In this document: positions 42,278-50,918 of the stretch, one piece after another | How the letters are laid out: every line of letters begins with the position of its first letter | Position numbering within the stretch: position 1 is the first letter of the stretch | Source: Moheibacter sp035515075 | Lineage (GTDB): Bacteria > Bacteroidota > Bacteroidia > Flavobacteriales > Weeksellaceae | NCBI GenBank assembly: GCA_035515075.1 | Contig: DATJBZ010000018.1 | Span: forward strand, 42,235-106,234 | Direction: 5' to 3' | Length of the DNA: 64,000 nucleotides | Program-made: the position numbers and the translations under genes | Notes under the pieces: generated by a model | What the model was told of the DNA's origin: nothing | What the model saw: the letters and a program-made list of their open reading frames with translations, nothing else | Databases searched by the model: none

Positions 42278-43663
42278 TCAATAATAATTTCGTTTGCTCA
42301 ACTCTTTTTCATCCACAGGCACTTCATCCAAATAACGTTCTAAACTGTCATCCAATTCCTTCATCCATTTTGTATGGTGTTTTTCGGCCTTGGTGTTATC
42401 CATCACCGAAGTATAGACTTTGTCTCGATAAGTTAAAATGTTTTCGTCTTTGTCCTTCAACCAACTTTTGAACATTTCAGCAACTTTATCCAAATTAAAG
42501 TCTGGATAATCGGTATAAGTCATCAAATCGCGGATGTAGGCTGTCTGGAAATCGACATGATCAAAACTGTTTTCACAATTTTCCTCACCTTGCATCCAAT
42601 GCGCCATGTCTTTCTCTCTTTCTTCTTGGCTTGGAATTTCAATTCTTTTCAACATATAATCTCTTGCAAACCAAGCTTGCGCGTCAAACATATTGAACGT
42701 ATAATATTGGTCTTGCATTCCCAAATAAATCAATTGTGGATTTTCATTGAAAATAACGCCTTTGTAAATTGCATCAGGATACAAACAGTTTTTGGTTTTC
42801 AAACGCAAATTATCGGGTAAAAACGGAAATTTATGTTGGTAGCCCGTACAAAAAATCACCGCGTCAAAACGTTTCGACGTGCCGTCTTTGAAATGCGCAA
42901 TGTCATTGTCAAAATGCGTCAAAAGCGGTACTTCTTCAATGCCTTTTGGCCAATTGCAATCAATCGGACTGGTTCGATAAGAAATCGTCACCGACTTCGT
43001 ACCGTGTTTATAGCACTGTACACCGATGTCTTCGGCCGAATAACTGCTTCCGACCAACAAAATATCTTGGCCCACAAATTGGTCTGCTCCTCTAAAATCA
43101 TGGGCGTGCATCACCGCACCTGGGAAATTGTCAATGCCCTTGAAATAAGGCAAGTTGGGCGTCGAGAAATGTCCTGTTCCTACAACCAAATAATCAAAAA
43201 ACTCCTCAAAAGTGGTGTTTTCAACCAGATTGTCAAAAATTACCCGAAATTGTTTTTTGTCTTCCAAATAATCCACCCAACGCGCAACGGTATTGAATTG
43301 AATGTATTTTCGTGCATTGCTTTGTCGGATTCTTCCTTGGATATAATCAAACAACACTTCTCTTGGCGGATAAGATGAAATGGGTTGATCGAAATGATCC
43401 GAGAAGGTATAATCCGCAAACTCCAAACATTCTTTCGGTCCGTTGGACCACAAATATTTGTACATACTTCCATGGATGGGTTCGCCGTGTTTTCCTACGC
43501 CCGTTCGCCAAGTATAGTTCCACATGCCTCCCCAATTGTCTTGTTTTTCGTAACACTTGATTTCGGGAATTGGATTTCCTTTTTGTTCTTCGGCTTCAAA
43601 AGCTCTCAACATAGCCAATCCACTGGGACCAGCACCAATTACTCCGATTTTAAAATTCGTCAT
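42278..43663 (-). CDS. tmm: Flavin-containing monooxygenase, trimethylamine monooxygenase (Tmm) type
   Basis: 461 residues. FAD motif GAGPSG (10-15), the FMO signature region FPGAVMHAHDF (180-190), and NADPH motif GSSYSAEDIG (205-214). From residue 44 on, segments such as NWGGMWNYTWRTG, YKYLWSNGPKECLEFADYTF and GMQDQYYTFNMFDAQAW closely follow the marine Tmm enzymes, including the C-terminal YTDYP region. Tmm oxidises trimethylamine to its N-oxide and can oxidise dimethyl sulfide. No TMAO demethylase gene is near. A 266-nt leader may precede it if transcription starts at the box at 43936. Confidence 0.8.
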   Translation of the reverse strand: MTNFKIGVIGAGPSGLAMLRAFEAEEQKGNPIPEIKCYEKQDNWGGMWNYTWRTGVGKHGEPIHGSMYKYLWSNGPKECLEFADYTFSDHFDQPISSYPPREVLFDYIQGRIRQSNARKYIQFNTVARWVDYLEDKKQFRVIFDNLVENTTFEEFFDYLVVGTGHFSTPNLPYFKGIDNFPGAVMHAHDFRGADQFVGQDILLVGSSYSAEDIGVQCYKHGTKSVTISYRTSPIDCNWPKGIEEVPLLTHFDNDIAHFKDGTSKRFDAVIFCTGYQHKFPFLPDNLRLKTKNCLYPDAIYKGVIFNENPQLIYLGMQDQYYTFNMFDAQAWFARDYMLKRIEIPSQEEREKDMAHWMQGEENCENSFDHVDFQTAYIRDLMTYTDYPDFNLDKVAEMFKSWLKDKDENILTYRDKVYTSVMDNTKAEKHHTKWMKELDDSLERYLDEVPVDEKELSKRNYY

Positions 43664-43978
43664 TTTTATTATAAATTCTTTGGTCCAACTTTATTGTTCG
43701 ACCGATTGTTATTCAATTGATTATACTGAATTGCTCAGTGCAGACTACATCTTTTCAATGTAAATGCGGACATCCCGTAGAGAATGGGATAAAAAAAGAC
43801 CGTTCAAGGTCCAAAAAGGAGAATTCATACCTGAATTCTTTCAAAAGAAAAGTAACAATTGCTTTTTTTTAAGTTGAGTTAAATTATTCCACCAATCAGA
43901 ATAATTTAACACACATTCCTTTTTAATTGCGTTGGCAAAGATAAGGATTTTCAAATCAATGGTTTTTTGAGGGGAAAA
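43664..43978. other. Long leader region upstream of tmm
   Basis: 315 bases without a gene. A minus-strand -7 box TATCTTTG (43936-43943) is followed by CCAACGCAATT, as at the csp gene. Downstream hairpins: a 12-bp perfect stem (43878-43889 with 43899-43910) and a 7-bp stem AGAATTC/GAATTCT (43820-43839). A weak 4-bp stem with seven T at about 43791-43811 resembles a poor terminator. Confidence 0.5.
43878..43910 (-). promoter_or_regulatory. 12-bp hairpin in the tmm leader
   Basis: GTTAAATTATTC and its exact complement around a 9-base loop, about 20 nt after the expected transcription start. No T run follows, so probably a leader structure or RNA-stability element. Confidence 0.5.
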
Positions 43979-44296
43979 TTAATGAGTGGATAAGATGATA
44001 TCGGGATGTTGTCTGCAGTCAATAACATTGGCAATCACTGCTTTTTTTGTTTCAAAATTGATGTAGTAAATTATTTTGTAATGAGTTGAAATCAAGTACC
44101 TGAACTCCTGTGGCCTATTGATCAATAATTCTTCAATAGAACCTATGTTGGGTTGTTTTTCAAGTTGCATTGTTTTGTCAACAATTTTGGTTGTGATGTG
44201 CTTGGCAACTTTTAGATTAGCTTTTACTTTATAATAGTCAAAGATTTCAGAAAGCTTATTTTCAGCAAATCGCGTCCAAATTACTTCTAACTCCAT
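43979..44296 (-). CDS. RelE/ParE-family toxin
   Basis: 105 residues. VIWTRFAENKLSEIFDYY at the start and YLISTHYKIIYYIN with VIDCRQHPD at the end follow the RelE/ParE toxin plan. It probably cleaves mRNA on ribosomes or poisons gyrase. Overlaps the antitoxin gene by 10 bases. Complete, unlike the second toxin at 45.8 kb. Confidence 0.82.
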   Translation of the reverse strand: MELEVIWTRFAENKLSEIFDYYKVKANLKVAKHITTKIVDKTMQLEKQPNIGSIEELLINRPQEFRYLISTHYKIIYYINFETKKAVIANVIDCRQHPDIILSTH

Positions 44297-44517
44297 TTTT
44301 TAATTTTTAACTTTAATTCATTGGCGTTAATTGTTCGATCATTTTTTTCATCTTCAATTGCTAAATCAATTTCTTGATTGAATTGCTCTAAACTCATCGG
44401 GGGTAAACTTTCTTTTATACTTTGGTGCAGTAAGTTTTCCAATGCGGTGATAATGTCTTCATCCTCAATTTTTAAAAACTCTTGGATAAATGATATTTTT
44501 TTGGCTGCCGTGTTCAT
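44287..44517 (-). CDS. Antitoxin partner of the RelE/ParE toxin
   Basis: 76 residues, first gene of the pair. It is helical, with IQEFLKIEDEDIITALENLL and an acidic end part, like short antitoxins that wrap the toxin. No DNA-binding fold is recognised. A 101-bp repeat shared with the other module begins 38 bases upstream. Confidence 0.75.
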   Translation of the reverse strand: MNTAAKKISFIQEFLKIEDEDIITALENLLHQSIKESLPPMSLEQFNQEIDLAIEDEKNDRTINANELKLKIKKWS

Positions 44518-44554
44518 TGTGTGATTTTTTTAATTGAATCAATTGAAATTCCGA

Positions 44555-44655
44555 TTGATTTCAATTTTAACCAAATTTACGAAATTTTATTTTTGAAATT
44601 CATTCCTTTCAACTTTGTAAACTTCAGTGCATTCTTTTTTGATTCGAAGCAAAAT
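44555..44655. repeat. 101-bp direct repeat, copy 1 (upstream of first TA module)
   Basis: Matches 46250-46350 at 95 of 101 positions without gaps, offset 1695 bases. Starts TTGATTTCAATTTTAACC. Lies just upstream of the antitoxin at 44517. Confidence 0.93.
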
Positions 44656-44726
44656 CGCCAAATTTTTGTTCAAATTAGGCTCCTCAAAATTGCTGTATTT
44701 TGAAATCCGTTGTCATCAATAACCGT

Positions 44727-45770
44727 TTAAAAAAGATAATCTTTTGGCGAACATATTCTAAGCATGTAGTAAATGGAAAATGCAAAGAAAATAAAACTAG
44801 ATACAACAATTAAAATTGCAAATTCAAAATTATTATTAGTCAAGTTTTTAATATACATTTCTTCATTGAGTAACTGTTTGTTGTCAAAATAAATACCCAT
44901 AATAGATAATTGTTTATCTAGTGTAATTTGTGCGTTAAAATATTTCAAAGGTTGTGTTTTTGCTATTGATTCATCATATTTTCTTTTGTCAAGAATGAAT
45001 TTAATTTTAGCACCTACTTTATTGGATTGAATGAATTGATGTCCATCTATCTTTTTGATTCCTTTTTCACCTAGAATAAAGTTATAATTTGGAAATTCTT
45101 CAAGTATGAATGGTATGGTGTAATATGTTCCACCTTTCCTGACATGTTTTATTGCTTTAGGTTGATATTTGATATGGCCTTCTATAGAAACCAAGTCAGT
45201 GACGTATTCTTTTTGAGTATTTTCAGAAAGTAAACCAACGCCAAAAATTGAAGTAAATAAGGCAATGATAAAACAAATAGTTAGAGGGAGATTGTTGAGA
45301 TCTTTTTGGTTATGAATTTCATTTAATTCATATTCTTCAAAATTATTCCTCAAAAAATATAAGATTGATTTATAATGATTTTTCCAGTAGATATCATTAA
45401 TTGATAGTTTTTTCTTGTTTTTTTCATAAAGAACAATTCGATAATAATCAAATTCTTTTCTGAACGTTTCCTCATTGTCGGCTTCACAATCTTGTACTAT
45501 AAAGTAATCAATTTTACATGTTTTTTTAATGAACAAAAATTGATAGATAGCATACTCTGAGTTAATGATTAATTTTTCTTTTAGAGTCGATAGAGCGAAG
45601 AATAACTGTATGGAAATTTGCAAAGAAATCAATAAATAATTTGAATAACTCCAATTGAATATGAGAATAAAAAAGATATAAATATAAAAACCAATAGACG
45701 TTGATATTAACCAAACTTTTTTGAAATTATTTATTTCTATCCATTTTTTTTCGATGATTAATTCGTTCAT
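44727..45770 (-). CDS. Membrane protein of unknown function in a toxin-antitoxin island
   Basis: 347 residues, visibly more AT-rich than the neighbouring core genes. About four hydrophobic segments (17-36, 43-60, 170-186 and 317-338) and a polar middle with GGTYYTIPFILEEFPNYNF at about 212-230. No family recognised. Its ATG overlaps the ancestral stop of the toxin gene (AAAATGA), so it was the third gene of that operon. It may be cargo or an accessory to the toxin-antitoxin module. Confidence 0.7.
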   Translation of the reverse strand: MNELIIEKKWIEINNFKKVWLISTSIGFYIYIFFILIFNWSYSNYLLISLQISIQLFFALSTLKEKLIINSEYAIYQFLFIKKTCKIDYFIVQDCEADNEETFRKEFDYYRIVLYEKNKKKLSINDIYWKNHYKSILYFLRNNFEEYELNEIHNQKDLNNLPLTICFIIALFTSIFGVGLLSENTQKEYVTDLVSIEGHIKYQPKAIKHVRKGGTYYTIPFILEEFPNYNFILGEKGIKKIDGHQFIQSNKVGAKIKFILDKRKYDESIAKTQPLKYFNAQITLDKQLSIMGIYFDNKQLLNEEMYIKNLTNNNFEFAILIVVSSFIFFAFSIYYMLRICSPKDYLF

Positions 45771-45805
45771 TTTACTTCATGTTTTCTATCGTTTCTACGA
45801 CTATC

Positions 45806-46069
45806 TCAAATGGACAATACTTTGATTTGTTTTTCATCATGTTCGTAAAATAAAAGATAATCTCGAACAATTTTCAAACGAATATTTTGATCAAAATCTA
45901 TTTTTCTGTCAATTGTAGGGAATTCAGCAATTTTTTTAATTGATTCAACAAAAAGCCCATTGAGTTGAATGCTAAATACGTTGGATTTATTTCTAAGAAT
46001 CCAATATTCAAGAATTTCTTTTCGCTCAATATTGGCTTTTTCAGTCCAAATCACTTTCCGTTTAGCCAT
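45806..46069 (-). pseudogene. RelE/ParE-family toxin truncated by a nonsense codon
   Basis: 87 residues, MAKRKVIWTEKANIERK to FYEHDEKQIKVLSI, then TGA at 45806-45808. Beyond it the same frame continues as D-S-R-R-N-D-R-K and ends in a second TGA at 45767-45769, overlapping the next ATG. RelE/ParE toxins normally read SIWD-x-RRN there, so the Trp codon TGG has become TGA. The missing end includes conserved basic residues, so activity is probably lost. It could still be read with a tryptophan-inserting suppressor, which is unlikely. Confidence 0.75.
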
Positions 46070-46248
46070 TCTTCAATCTCTTTATTGGCTATTGTTTCAG
46101 TCAATCGTTCTTTTTGTTCATCAGTTAGTTGATAAGTAGTTTTATCTAATTCAAAATCGAGTAATTTTTGAATCTCTTCAATAATGTGTAATTCATTGAG
46201 ATTGGCTATTTTATTGATGATGTCTAATTTTAATTCAGCAGTGCTCAT
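46051..46248 (-). CDS. Antitoxin of the truncated toxin
   Basis: 65 residues from ATG 46246-46248 (MSTAELKLDIINKIANLNE). A TTG-started frame seven codons longer lies inside the 101-bp repeat and is not preferred. It has a short helical plan (EEIQKLLDFELD) with an acidic C-terminus IANKEIEEWLNGK, like addiction-module antitoxins. Overlaps the toxin start by 19 bases. Confidence 0.72.
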   Translation of the reverse strand: MSTAELKLDIINKIANLNELHIIEEIQKLLDFELDKTTYQLTDEQKERLTETIANKEIEEWLNGK

Positions 46249-46249
46249 T

Positions 46250-46350
46250 TTGATTTCAATTTTAACCAAATTTACGAAATTTTATTTTTGAAACTCATTC
46301 TTTTCAACTTTGTAACCTTCAGTGCATTCTTTTTTGATTTGAAATAAAAT
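46250..46350. repeat. 101-bp direct repeat, copy 2 (upstream of second TA module)
   Basis: Partner of 44555-44655 (95 of 101 equal). Starts one base upstream of the antitoxin ATG. Confidence 0.93.
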
Positions 46351-46402
46351 AGTCCTCCTAAACTTATGCGTTTTGTCTATTCCATCCAATCCTCAAAATT
46401 GT

Positions 46403-46410
46403 TATATTTG
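46403..46410 (+). promoter_or_regulatory. -7 box of ffh
   Basis: TATATTTG, 26 bases before the ATG at 46437. No -33 element at the ideal distance. Confidence 0.45.
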
Positions 46411-46436
46411 CATTCCCATTAAATAAAAAAACGATC

Positions 46437-47774
46437 ATGTTTCAGAGTTTACAAGATAAATTAGACAAAGCACTACATACGCTCAAAGGTAAAGGGCAAA
46501 TCACCGAAATTAACGTGGCAGAAACCATCAAAGAAGTCCGTCGGGCTTTGGTAGATGCGGACGTGAGTTACAAAGTCGCCAAAGATTTCACCGATAGAGT
46601 GAAAGAAAAAGCGATGGGACAAAATGTTTTAACCACATTGAATCCCAACCAATTGATGGTGAAAATCGTGCACGATGAATTGGCTACTTTGATGGGTGGA
46701 GAAAGTGCTGAGTTGAACTTGGAAGGTAATCCAACCATTATTTTGATTGCAGGATTGCAAGGTTCTGGTAAAACGACTTTTTCTGGGAAATTGGCAAATT
46801 ATTTGAAAACCAAAGCAAGAAAAAATCCAATTTTGGTGGCAGGAGACGTTTACCGTCCAGCGGCGATCAATCAATTGCAAGTTTTGGGAGAGCAAATTGG
46901 GGTGCCGGTTTATGCTGAAATGGATAATAAAAACCCAGTTGAAATTGCACAAAATGCACTCAAAGTTGCCAAAGAAGGCAAACACAATGTGATCATTGTC
47001 GATACAGCGGGACGTTTGGCGATTGATGATGCGATGATGAATGAAATTCGTGAATTGCATCAAACTTTGCAGCCGACCGAAACTTTGTTTGTAGTGGATT
47101 CGATGACGGGACAAGATGCGGTGAACACTGCCAAAGCCTTCAACGATGTATTGGATTACAACGGAGTGGTTTTGACGAAATTGGATGGAGATACCCGTGG
47201 TGGTGCCGCTTTGACCATCAAAACAGTCGTGGACAAACCGATCAAATTCATTTCGACAGGAGAGAAGATGGAAGCCTTGGATATTTTCTATCCAGAACGT
47301 ATGGCGGACCGTATTTTGGGAATGGGAGACGTAGTTTCTTTGGTAGAGCGTGCTCAAGAGCAATTTGACGAAGAAGAAGCGAAACGATTGCACAAAAAAA
47401 TCGCGAAAAATGCTTTTGATTTTGAAGATTTTCTGAAACAAATCCAACAAATCAAGCGCATGGGAAATATGAAGGATTTGATGGGCATGATTCCTGGTGC
47501 AGGCAAAGCTTTGAAAAATGTGGACATCGATGACGATGCTTTCAAAGGCGTAGAAGCGATCATTTATTCGATGACGCCTTCGGAAAGAAAAAATCCAAAA
47601 TTGATCGATGCAAGCCGTAAAAAAAGAATTGCAAAAGGTTCAGGGACGACGATCCAAGAAGTGAATCAATTGTTGAAACAATTCTCTGAAATGGGGAAAA
47701 TGATGAAATTCATGCAATCTCCAGGAGGAAAACAAATGATGCAAATGATGGGGAAAAATGCACCCAACGCATAA
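46437..47774 (+). CDS. ffh: Signal recognition particle protein (SRP54)
   Basis: 445 residues. The NG domain has the GTPase motifs GLQGSGKTTFSGKLA, VDTAGRLAIDD and TKLDGDTRGGA; the C-terminal M domain is Met-rich (MMKFMQSPGGKQMMQMMG) and binds signal peptides and SRP RNA. Together with FtsY it sends nascent membrane proteins to SecY. Own -7 box. Confidence 0.97.
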   Translation: MFQSLQDKLDKALHTLKGKGQITEINVAETIKEVRRALVDADVSYKVAKDFTDRVKEKAMGQNVLTTLNPNQLMVKIVHDELATLMGGESAELNLEGNPTIILIAGLQGSGKTTFSGKLANYLKTKARKNPILVAGDVYRPAAINQLQVLGEQIGVPVYAEMDNKNPVEIAQNALKVAKEGKHNVIIVDTAGRLAIDDAMMNEIRELHQTLQPTETLFVVDSMTGQDAVNTAKAFNDVLDYNGVVLTKLDGDTRGGAALTIKTVVDKPIKFISTGEKMEALDIFYPERMADRILGMGDVVSLVERAQEQFDEEEAKRLHKKIAKNAFDFEDFLKQIQQIKRMGNMKDLMGMIPGAGKALKNVDIDDDAFKGVEAIIYSMTPSERKNPKLIDASRKKRIAKGSGTTIQEVNQLLKQFSEMGKMMKFMQSPGGKQMMQMMGKNAPNA

Positions 47775-47872
47775 ATTTTGAATTATAATTGAAGAAATAA
47801 CAACCGCACAAATTCAATAAAGCTACAATTCGATTGTTTCCTAAACCCAATACCACATTGTAGAAGTCTTAT

Positions 47873-47880
47873 TATATTTG
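47873..47880 (+). promoter_or_regulatory. -7 box of accA
   Basis: TATATTTG 22 bases before the ATG at 47903; a TTG lies 22 bases upstream of it (47848-47850). Confidence 0.45.
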
Positions 47881-47902
47881 TATTTAAAATGACAACACAG
47901 CT

Positions 47903-48856
47903 ATGGAATATTTAGAATTTGAACAACCGATCAAAGAACTTCAAGAGCAATTGTTAAGTTGCCGCTTGGTGGGAGAGGACAATGGAGTAGATGTAAAGCA
48001 GGCTTGCAAACAAATTGAAGTGGCAATCGAAGAGTCCAAAAAGAAGATTTATTCCAATTTGACGGCTTGGCAAAAAGTACAATTGTCTCGCCATCCTTCT
48101 CGTCCTTATTCGTTGGATTACATCTATCAAATGACCGAAAATACCTTCATCGAATTGCATGGTGACCGTAATTTTGGGGATGACAAAGCCATGATTGGCG
48201 GTATGGGAAAAATCGATGGACAACCTTTCATGTTCATTGGTCAACAAAAAGGGAAAAATACCAAAGAGCGTCAGTACAGAAGATTTGGAATGCCGAATCC
48301 TGAAGGTTACCGAAAAGCTTTGCGCTTAATGAAATTGGCAGAAAAGTTCAATATGCCGATCGTCACCTTGATGGACACGCCAGGTGCTTATCCAGGTTTG
48401 GAAGCCGAAGAGCGCGGACAAGGCGAGGCCATTGCCAGAAATATTTATGAAATGATGAAAATGACGGTGCCAATTATCAGCATTGTCATCGGTGAAGGCG
48501 CCAGTGGTGGAGCGTTAGGCATTGGTGTTGGAAATCAGGTCTTTATGATGGAGAATACGTGGTATTCTGTGATTTCTCCAGAAAACTGTTCAGCGATTTT
48601 ATGGCGTTCATGGGATTACAAAGAGCAAGTGGCGAGTCAAATGAAAATGACACCAGACGAAATGTTGAAATTGAAAATCATCGATGGCATCATCAAAGAA
48701 CCATTGGGTGGTGCGCATTATAGTTTGGAAAAAGCAGCCGATGCGTTGAAAAAACAAATTTTGACTTCTTATAAAGAGTTGAGCCAAAAGTCTGCAGATC
48801 AATTGAAAAAAGAAAGACAAGAAAAATTCATCGCAATGGGTGAGTATACTGGATAA
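47903..48856 (+). CDS. accA: Acetyl-CoA carboxylase carboxyltransferase subunit alpha
   Basis: 317 residues, normal length. RHPSRPYSLDYIYQM, ELHGDRNFGDD and GEGASGGALGIGVG with MENTWYSVISPENCSAILW are AccA signatures. With AccD it moves CO2 from biotin to acetyl-CoA, the first step of fatty acid synthesis. Own -7 box and terminator. Confidence 0.96.
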   Translation: MEYLEFEQPIKELQEQLLSCRLVGEDNGVDVKQACKQIEVAIEESKKKIYSNLTAWQKVQLSRHPSRPYSLDYIYQMTENTFIELHGDRNFGDDKAMIGGMGKIDGQPFMFIGQQKGKNTKERQYRRFGMPNPEGYRKALRLMKLAEKFNMPIVTLMDTPGAYPGLEAEERGQGEAIARNIYEMMKMTVPIISIVIGEGASGGALGIGVGNQVFMMENTWYSVISPENCSAILWRSWDYKEQVASQMKMTPDEMLKLKIIDGIIKEPLGGAHYSLEKAADALKKQILTSYKELSQKSADQLKKERQEKFIAMGEYTG

Positions 48857-48884
48857 TTTCAGCAAATAAGGTTTAAAAAAAGTC

Positions 48885-48914
48885 AAGCCGTTTCTGAAAA
48901 GGAACGGCTTTTTT
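48885..48914 (+). terminator. accA terminator
   Basis: AAGCCGTTTC pairs with GGAACGGCTT around TGAAAA, followed by T; mostly useful for accA, also facing the convergent DUF3037 gene. Confidence 0.85.
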
Positions 48915-48933
48915 GATTGAATTTACATCAATT

Positions 48934-49317
48934 TCACAACACCAATTCTTCAAATAATCTTTGCAGTGTATCTTCTAAATTCGTAGAAAAACCAGGATGC
49001 GGACGAGAAGTTTGTAGGCAAGAACTCCGTACAGCCGTCATCCAGCGAAAGCGCGAAGCTTGGTCCATTTGAGCAATCGGTCCACCATTTTTTGTGCCTT
49101 GGGCAATCCATTCAAAAGATTGTAGATTTTTGCGCACTTCTTCTCCCTCCAATTCAGTTGCGAAAATTTGAAACTTTTTCTCATCCAAATGTGTTTTGAC
49201 CATCAATTGTTGGGCATTTTTGGAATAAATCATCACGCCGACATTGATGAATTCTTCTCGTTCTACTTTGGGAAGAAGTCGGATGATCGCATATTCATAT
49301 AAGATTTTCTCTGGCAT
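48934..49317 (-). CDS. DUF3037 family protein
   Basis: 127 residues. LYEYAIIRLLPKVEREEFIN and VGVMIYSKNAQQL are the family start; SRFRWMTAVRSSCLQTSRPH is the conserved middle. Function unknown, but the gene is regularly paired with a HipA-like kinase gene. Here its start overlaps that gene by 23 bases. Confidence 0.87.
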   Translation of the reverse strand: MPEKILYEYAIIRLLPKVEREEFINVGVMIYSKNAQQLMVKTHLDEKKFQIFATELEGEEVRKNLQSFEWIAQGTKNGGPIAQMDQASRFRWMTAVRSSCLQTSRPHPGFSTNLEDTLQRLFEELVL

Positions 49318-50074
49318 TTTGGGCTTCTTTTACAAAGTTGGTAGAATGATTTCTTCTTAAAGTTAAAAAGTCCGCATAGACTTTACGCAATTCATCAGGA
49401 GAAAGCTCCCAATCAAAATTCAACCATTCATCAGGAATCAATTGCACCAATTTTTGAATGAACTCATCGGTCATCAAAGCTTTGAACTGCTCATCGATTG
49501 TTTCAATTTGATCGGCTTGTGGCAACAAAACATGGTCTTTGATGAACGAAAAAGGACTGATGGCTTGTTTTTTCCAATTGTCCCAAGCATGGTGAAAATA
49601 GAAACTCGAACCATGATCAATCAACCACAATTCTTTGTTCCACATCAACATATTCGTATTTCTAAACGTCCGGTCAACATTGGTAATGAAAGCATCCAAC
49701 CAAACGATTTTCGAGGCCAATTCTCCATCGATTGTCCAAACATTGGGATCGTAATTGATCGCGCCGGAAAGAAAATGCAAACCTAAATTGGTGCCTTGGC
49801 TGAATTTGAGTAAATCTTGAATTTCCTCATCGGCTTCTGTTCTACCAAAAGCTTCGTCGAGTTCTAGGAAAACCAATTCAGGAACCAAAAAGCCCAAAGC
49901 TCGAGCGATTTCGCCACCCAAAAGTTCGGCAATGACTGATTTTTCACGGTGGCCTGATCCTTTGAATTTGACCACATATTTGAAGCCATCATCGGCTTCG
50001 GCTAAGGCAGGCAGAGAGCCGCCTTCCCTCAAAGGCAAAATATAGCGGGTGAGCGCTGCTTTTCTAAGTTCCAT
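49295..50074 (-). CDS. HipA-like kinase domain protein
   Basis: 259 residues from ATG 50072-50074 (MELRKAALTRYIL); a longer frame to 50125 adds residues outside the family. VVKFKGSGHREK (about 34-45) may hold the ATP-lysine region, NVDRTFRNTN (132-141) resembles the HipA catalytic loop with D-x5-N, and LIDHG (151-155) takes the place of the metal-binding Asp motif. It lacks the N-terminal HipA domain and a HipB antitoxin. Target unknown. Paired with DUF3037. Confidence 0.8.
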   Translation of the reverse strand: MELRKAALTRYILPLREGGSLPALAEADDGFKYVVKFKGSGHREKSVIAELLGGEIARALGFLVPELVFLELDEAFGRTEADEEIQDLLKFSQGTNLGLHFLSGAINYDPNVWTIDGELASKIVWLDAFITNVDRTFRNTNMLMWNKELWLIDHGSSFYFHHAWDNWKKQAISPFSFIKDHVLLPQADQIETIDEQFKALMTDEFIQKLVQLIPDEWLNFDWELSPDELRKVYADFLTLRRNHSTNFVKEAQNARENLI

Positions 50075-50105
50075 TGTTGAATGAATTTGGTTGAAAAATA
50101 AGAAA

Positions 50106-50918
50106 TTATTCGTTGGCGGTTTCAATTTTTTCAGGCTGAATGTACCAAGTTTCCAATCGTTTCAAATAATTGGGCGCCATTTTACCCATTTCGATCATGA
50201 TCCCCAAGTAGTCGCCTTGGTTATAATACGTTGGTATTTGAGAACTTCCATACGCATAAAACACAAAATCTCGGATTTTTTCTTTGGGAATGGACAAATC
50301 TTCGGTGAAATAATGTTCACCAAAATAACCTTGGATTTGTGCAATGATGGTTTCTCTGCCTTCGAAGGCATACAAATTTTGTCTTCTTCTCAAATCTCCC
50401 GTGATGGTTTCCAATACCTTTTCTACGTTGAGATGAAAAGGAGAAAGGTCTTTGCCCAACTGAAAATTGGTGGTGTCTCTCAATTTGCTCGCATCTTTGT
50501 TCACCCCCAATTCTTTGTACAACTTATCGATGTTGTTTTGTTTGGAATTGAATTTGGCATCTTTGTCCAAGTAACCTGTCAAGCGGTTGGATAGAATCGC
50601 TTCGTCCAAAACTACCGTTTGTAAATTCAGGTGGATGGTGATCAAATCTTTCTCCATCAAGGATTTTGGTAAGAAAAATTTTCGGGTTTCGTATTGGTAA
50701 GATTGTATGAGCAATGTATCTGCCGCTGCTGCCTTGATTTTGAAACTCCCTGTCGCATCGGTCAGCGTACTGAGTCGGGTCCGAAGATTGGTAATATAAA
50801 TTTCTTCAGCACTGCCTTCGTCAAAATCAATGATGATGCGTGCATTGATGGTTTTCTCTTGTGCAACTGTTTGAGAAATGAAGCCAAAAAACAATCCTAT
50901 CCATAGAAGTATACGCAT
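50106..50918 (-). CDS. Secreted carboxypeptidase-regulatory-like domain protein
   Basis: 270 residues with a signal peptide ending near SQTVAQ. Residues about 22-105 resemble the carboxypeptidase-regulatory-like fold (ATGSFKIKAAAADTLLIQSY, TVVLDEAILS) that in Bacteroidota precedes receptors. The rest is polar, with KIRDFVFYAYGSSQIP. Function unknown. 31 bases before the HipA-like gene on the same strand. Confidence 0.75.
   Translation of the reverse strand: MRILLWIGLFFGFISQTVAQEKTINARIIIDFDEGSAEEIYITNLRTRLSTLTDATGSFKIKAAAADTLLIQSYQYETRKFFLPKSLMEKDLITIHLNLQTVVLDEAILSNRLTGYLDKDAKFNSKQNNIDKLYKELGVNKDASKLRDTTNFQLGKDLSPFHLNVEKVLETITGDLRRRQNLYAFEGRETIIAQIQGYFGEHYFTEDLSIPKEKIRDFVFYAYGSSQIPTYYNQGDYLGIMIEMGKMAPNYLKRLETWYIQPEKIETANE

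Noticed and set aside
43791..43811. Terminator inside the tmm leader
   Set aside because: The T run is good but the stem is only 4 bp, so it is noted in the leader description and not called.
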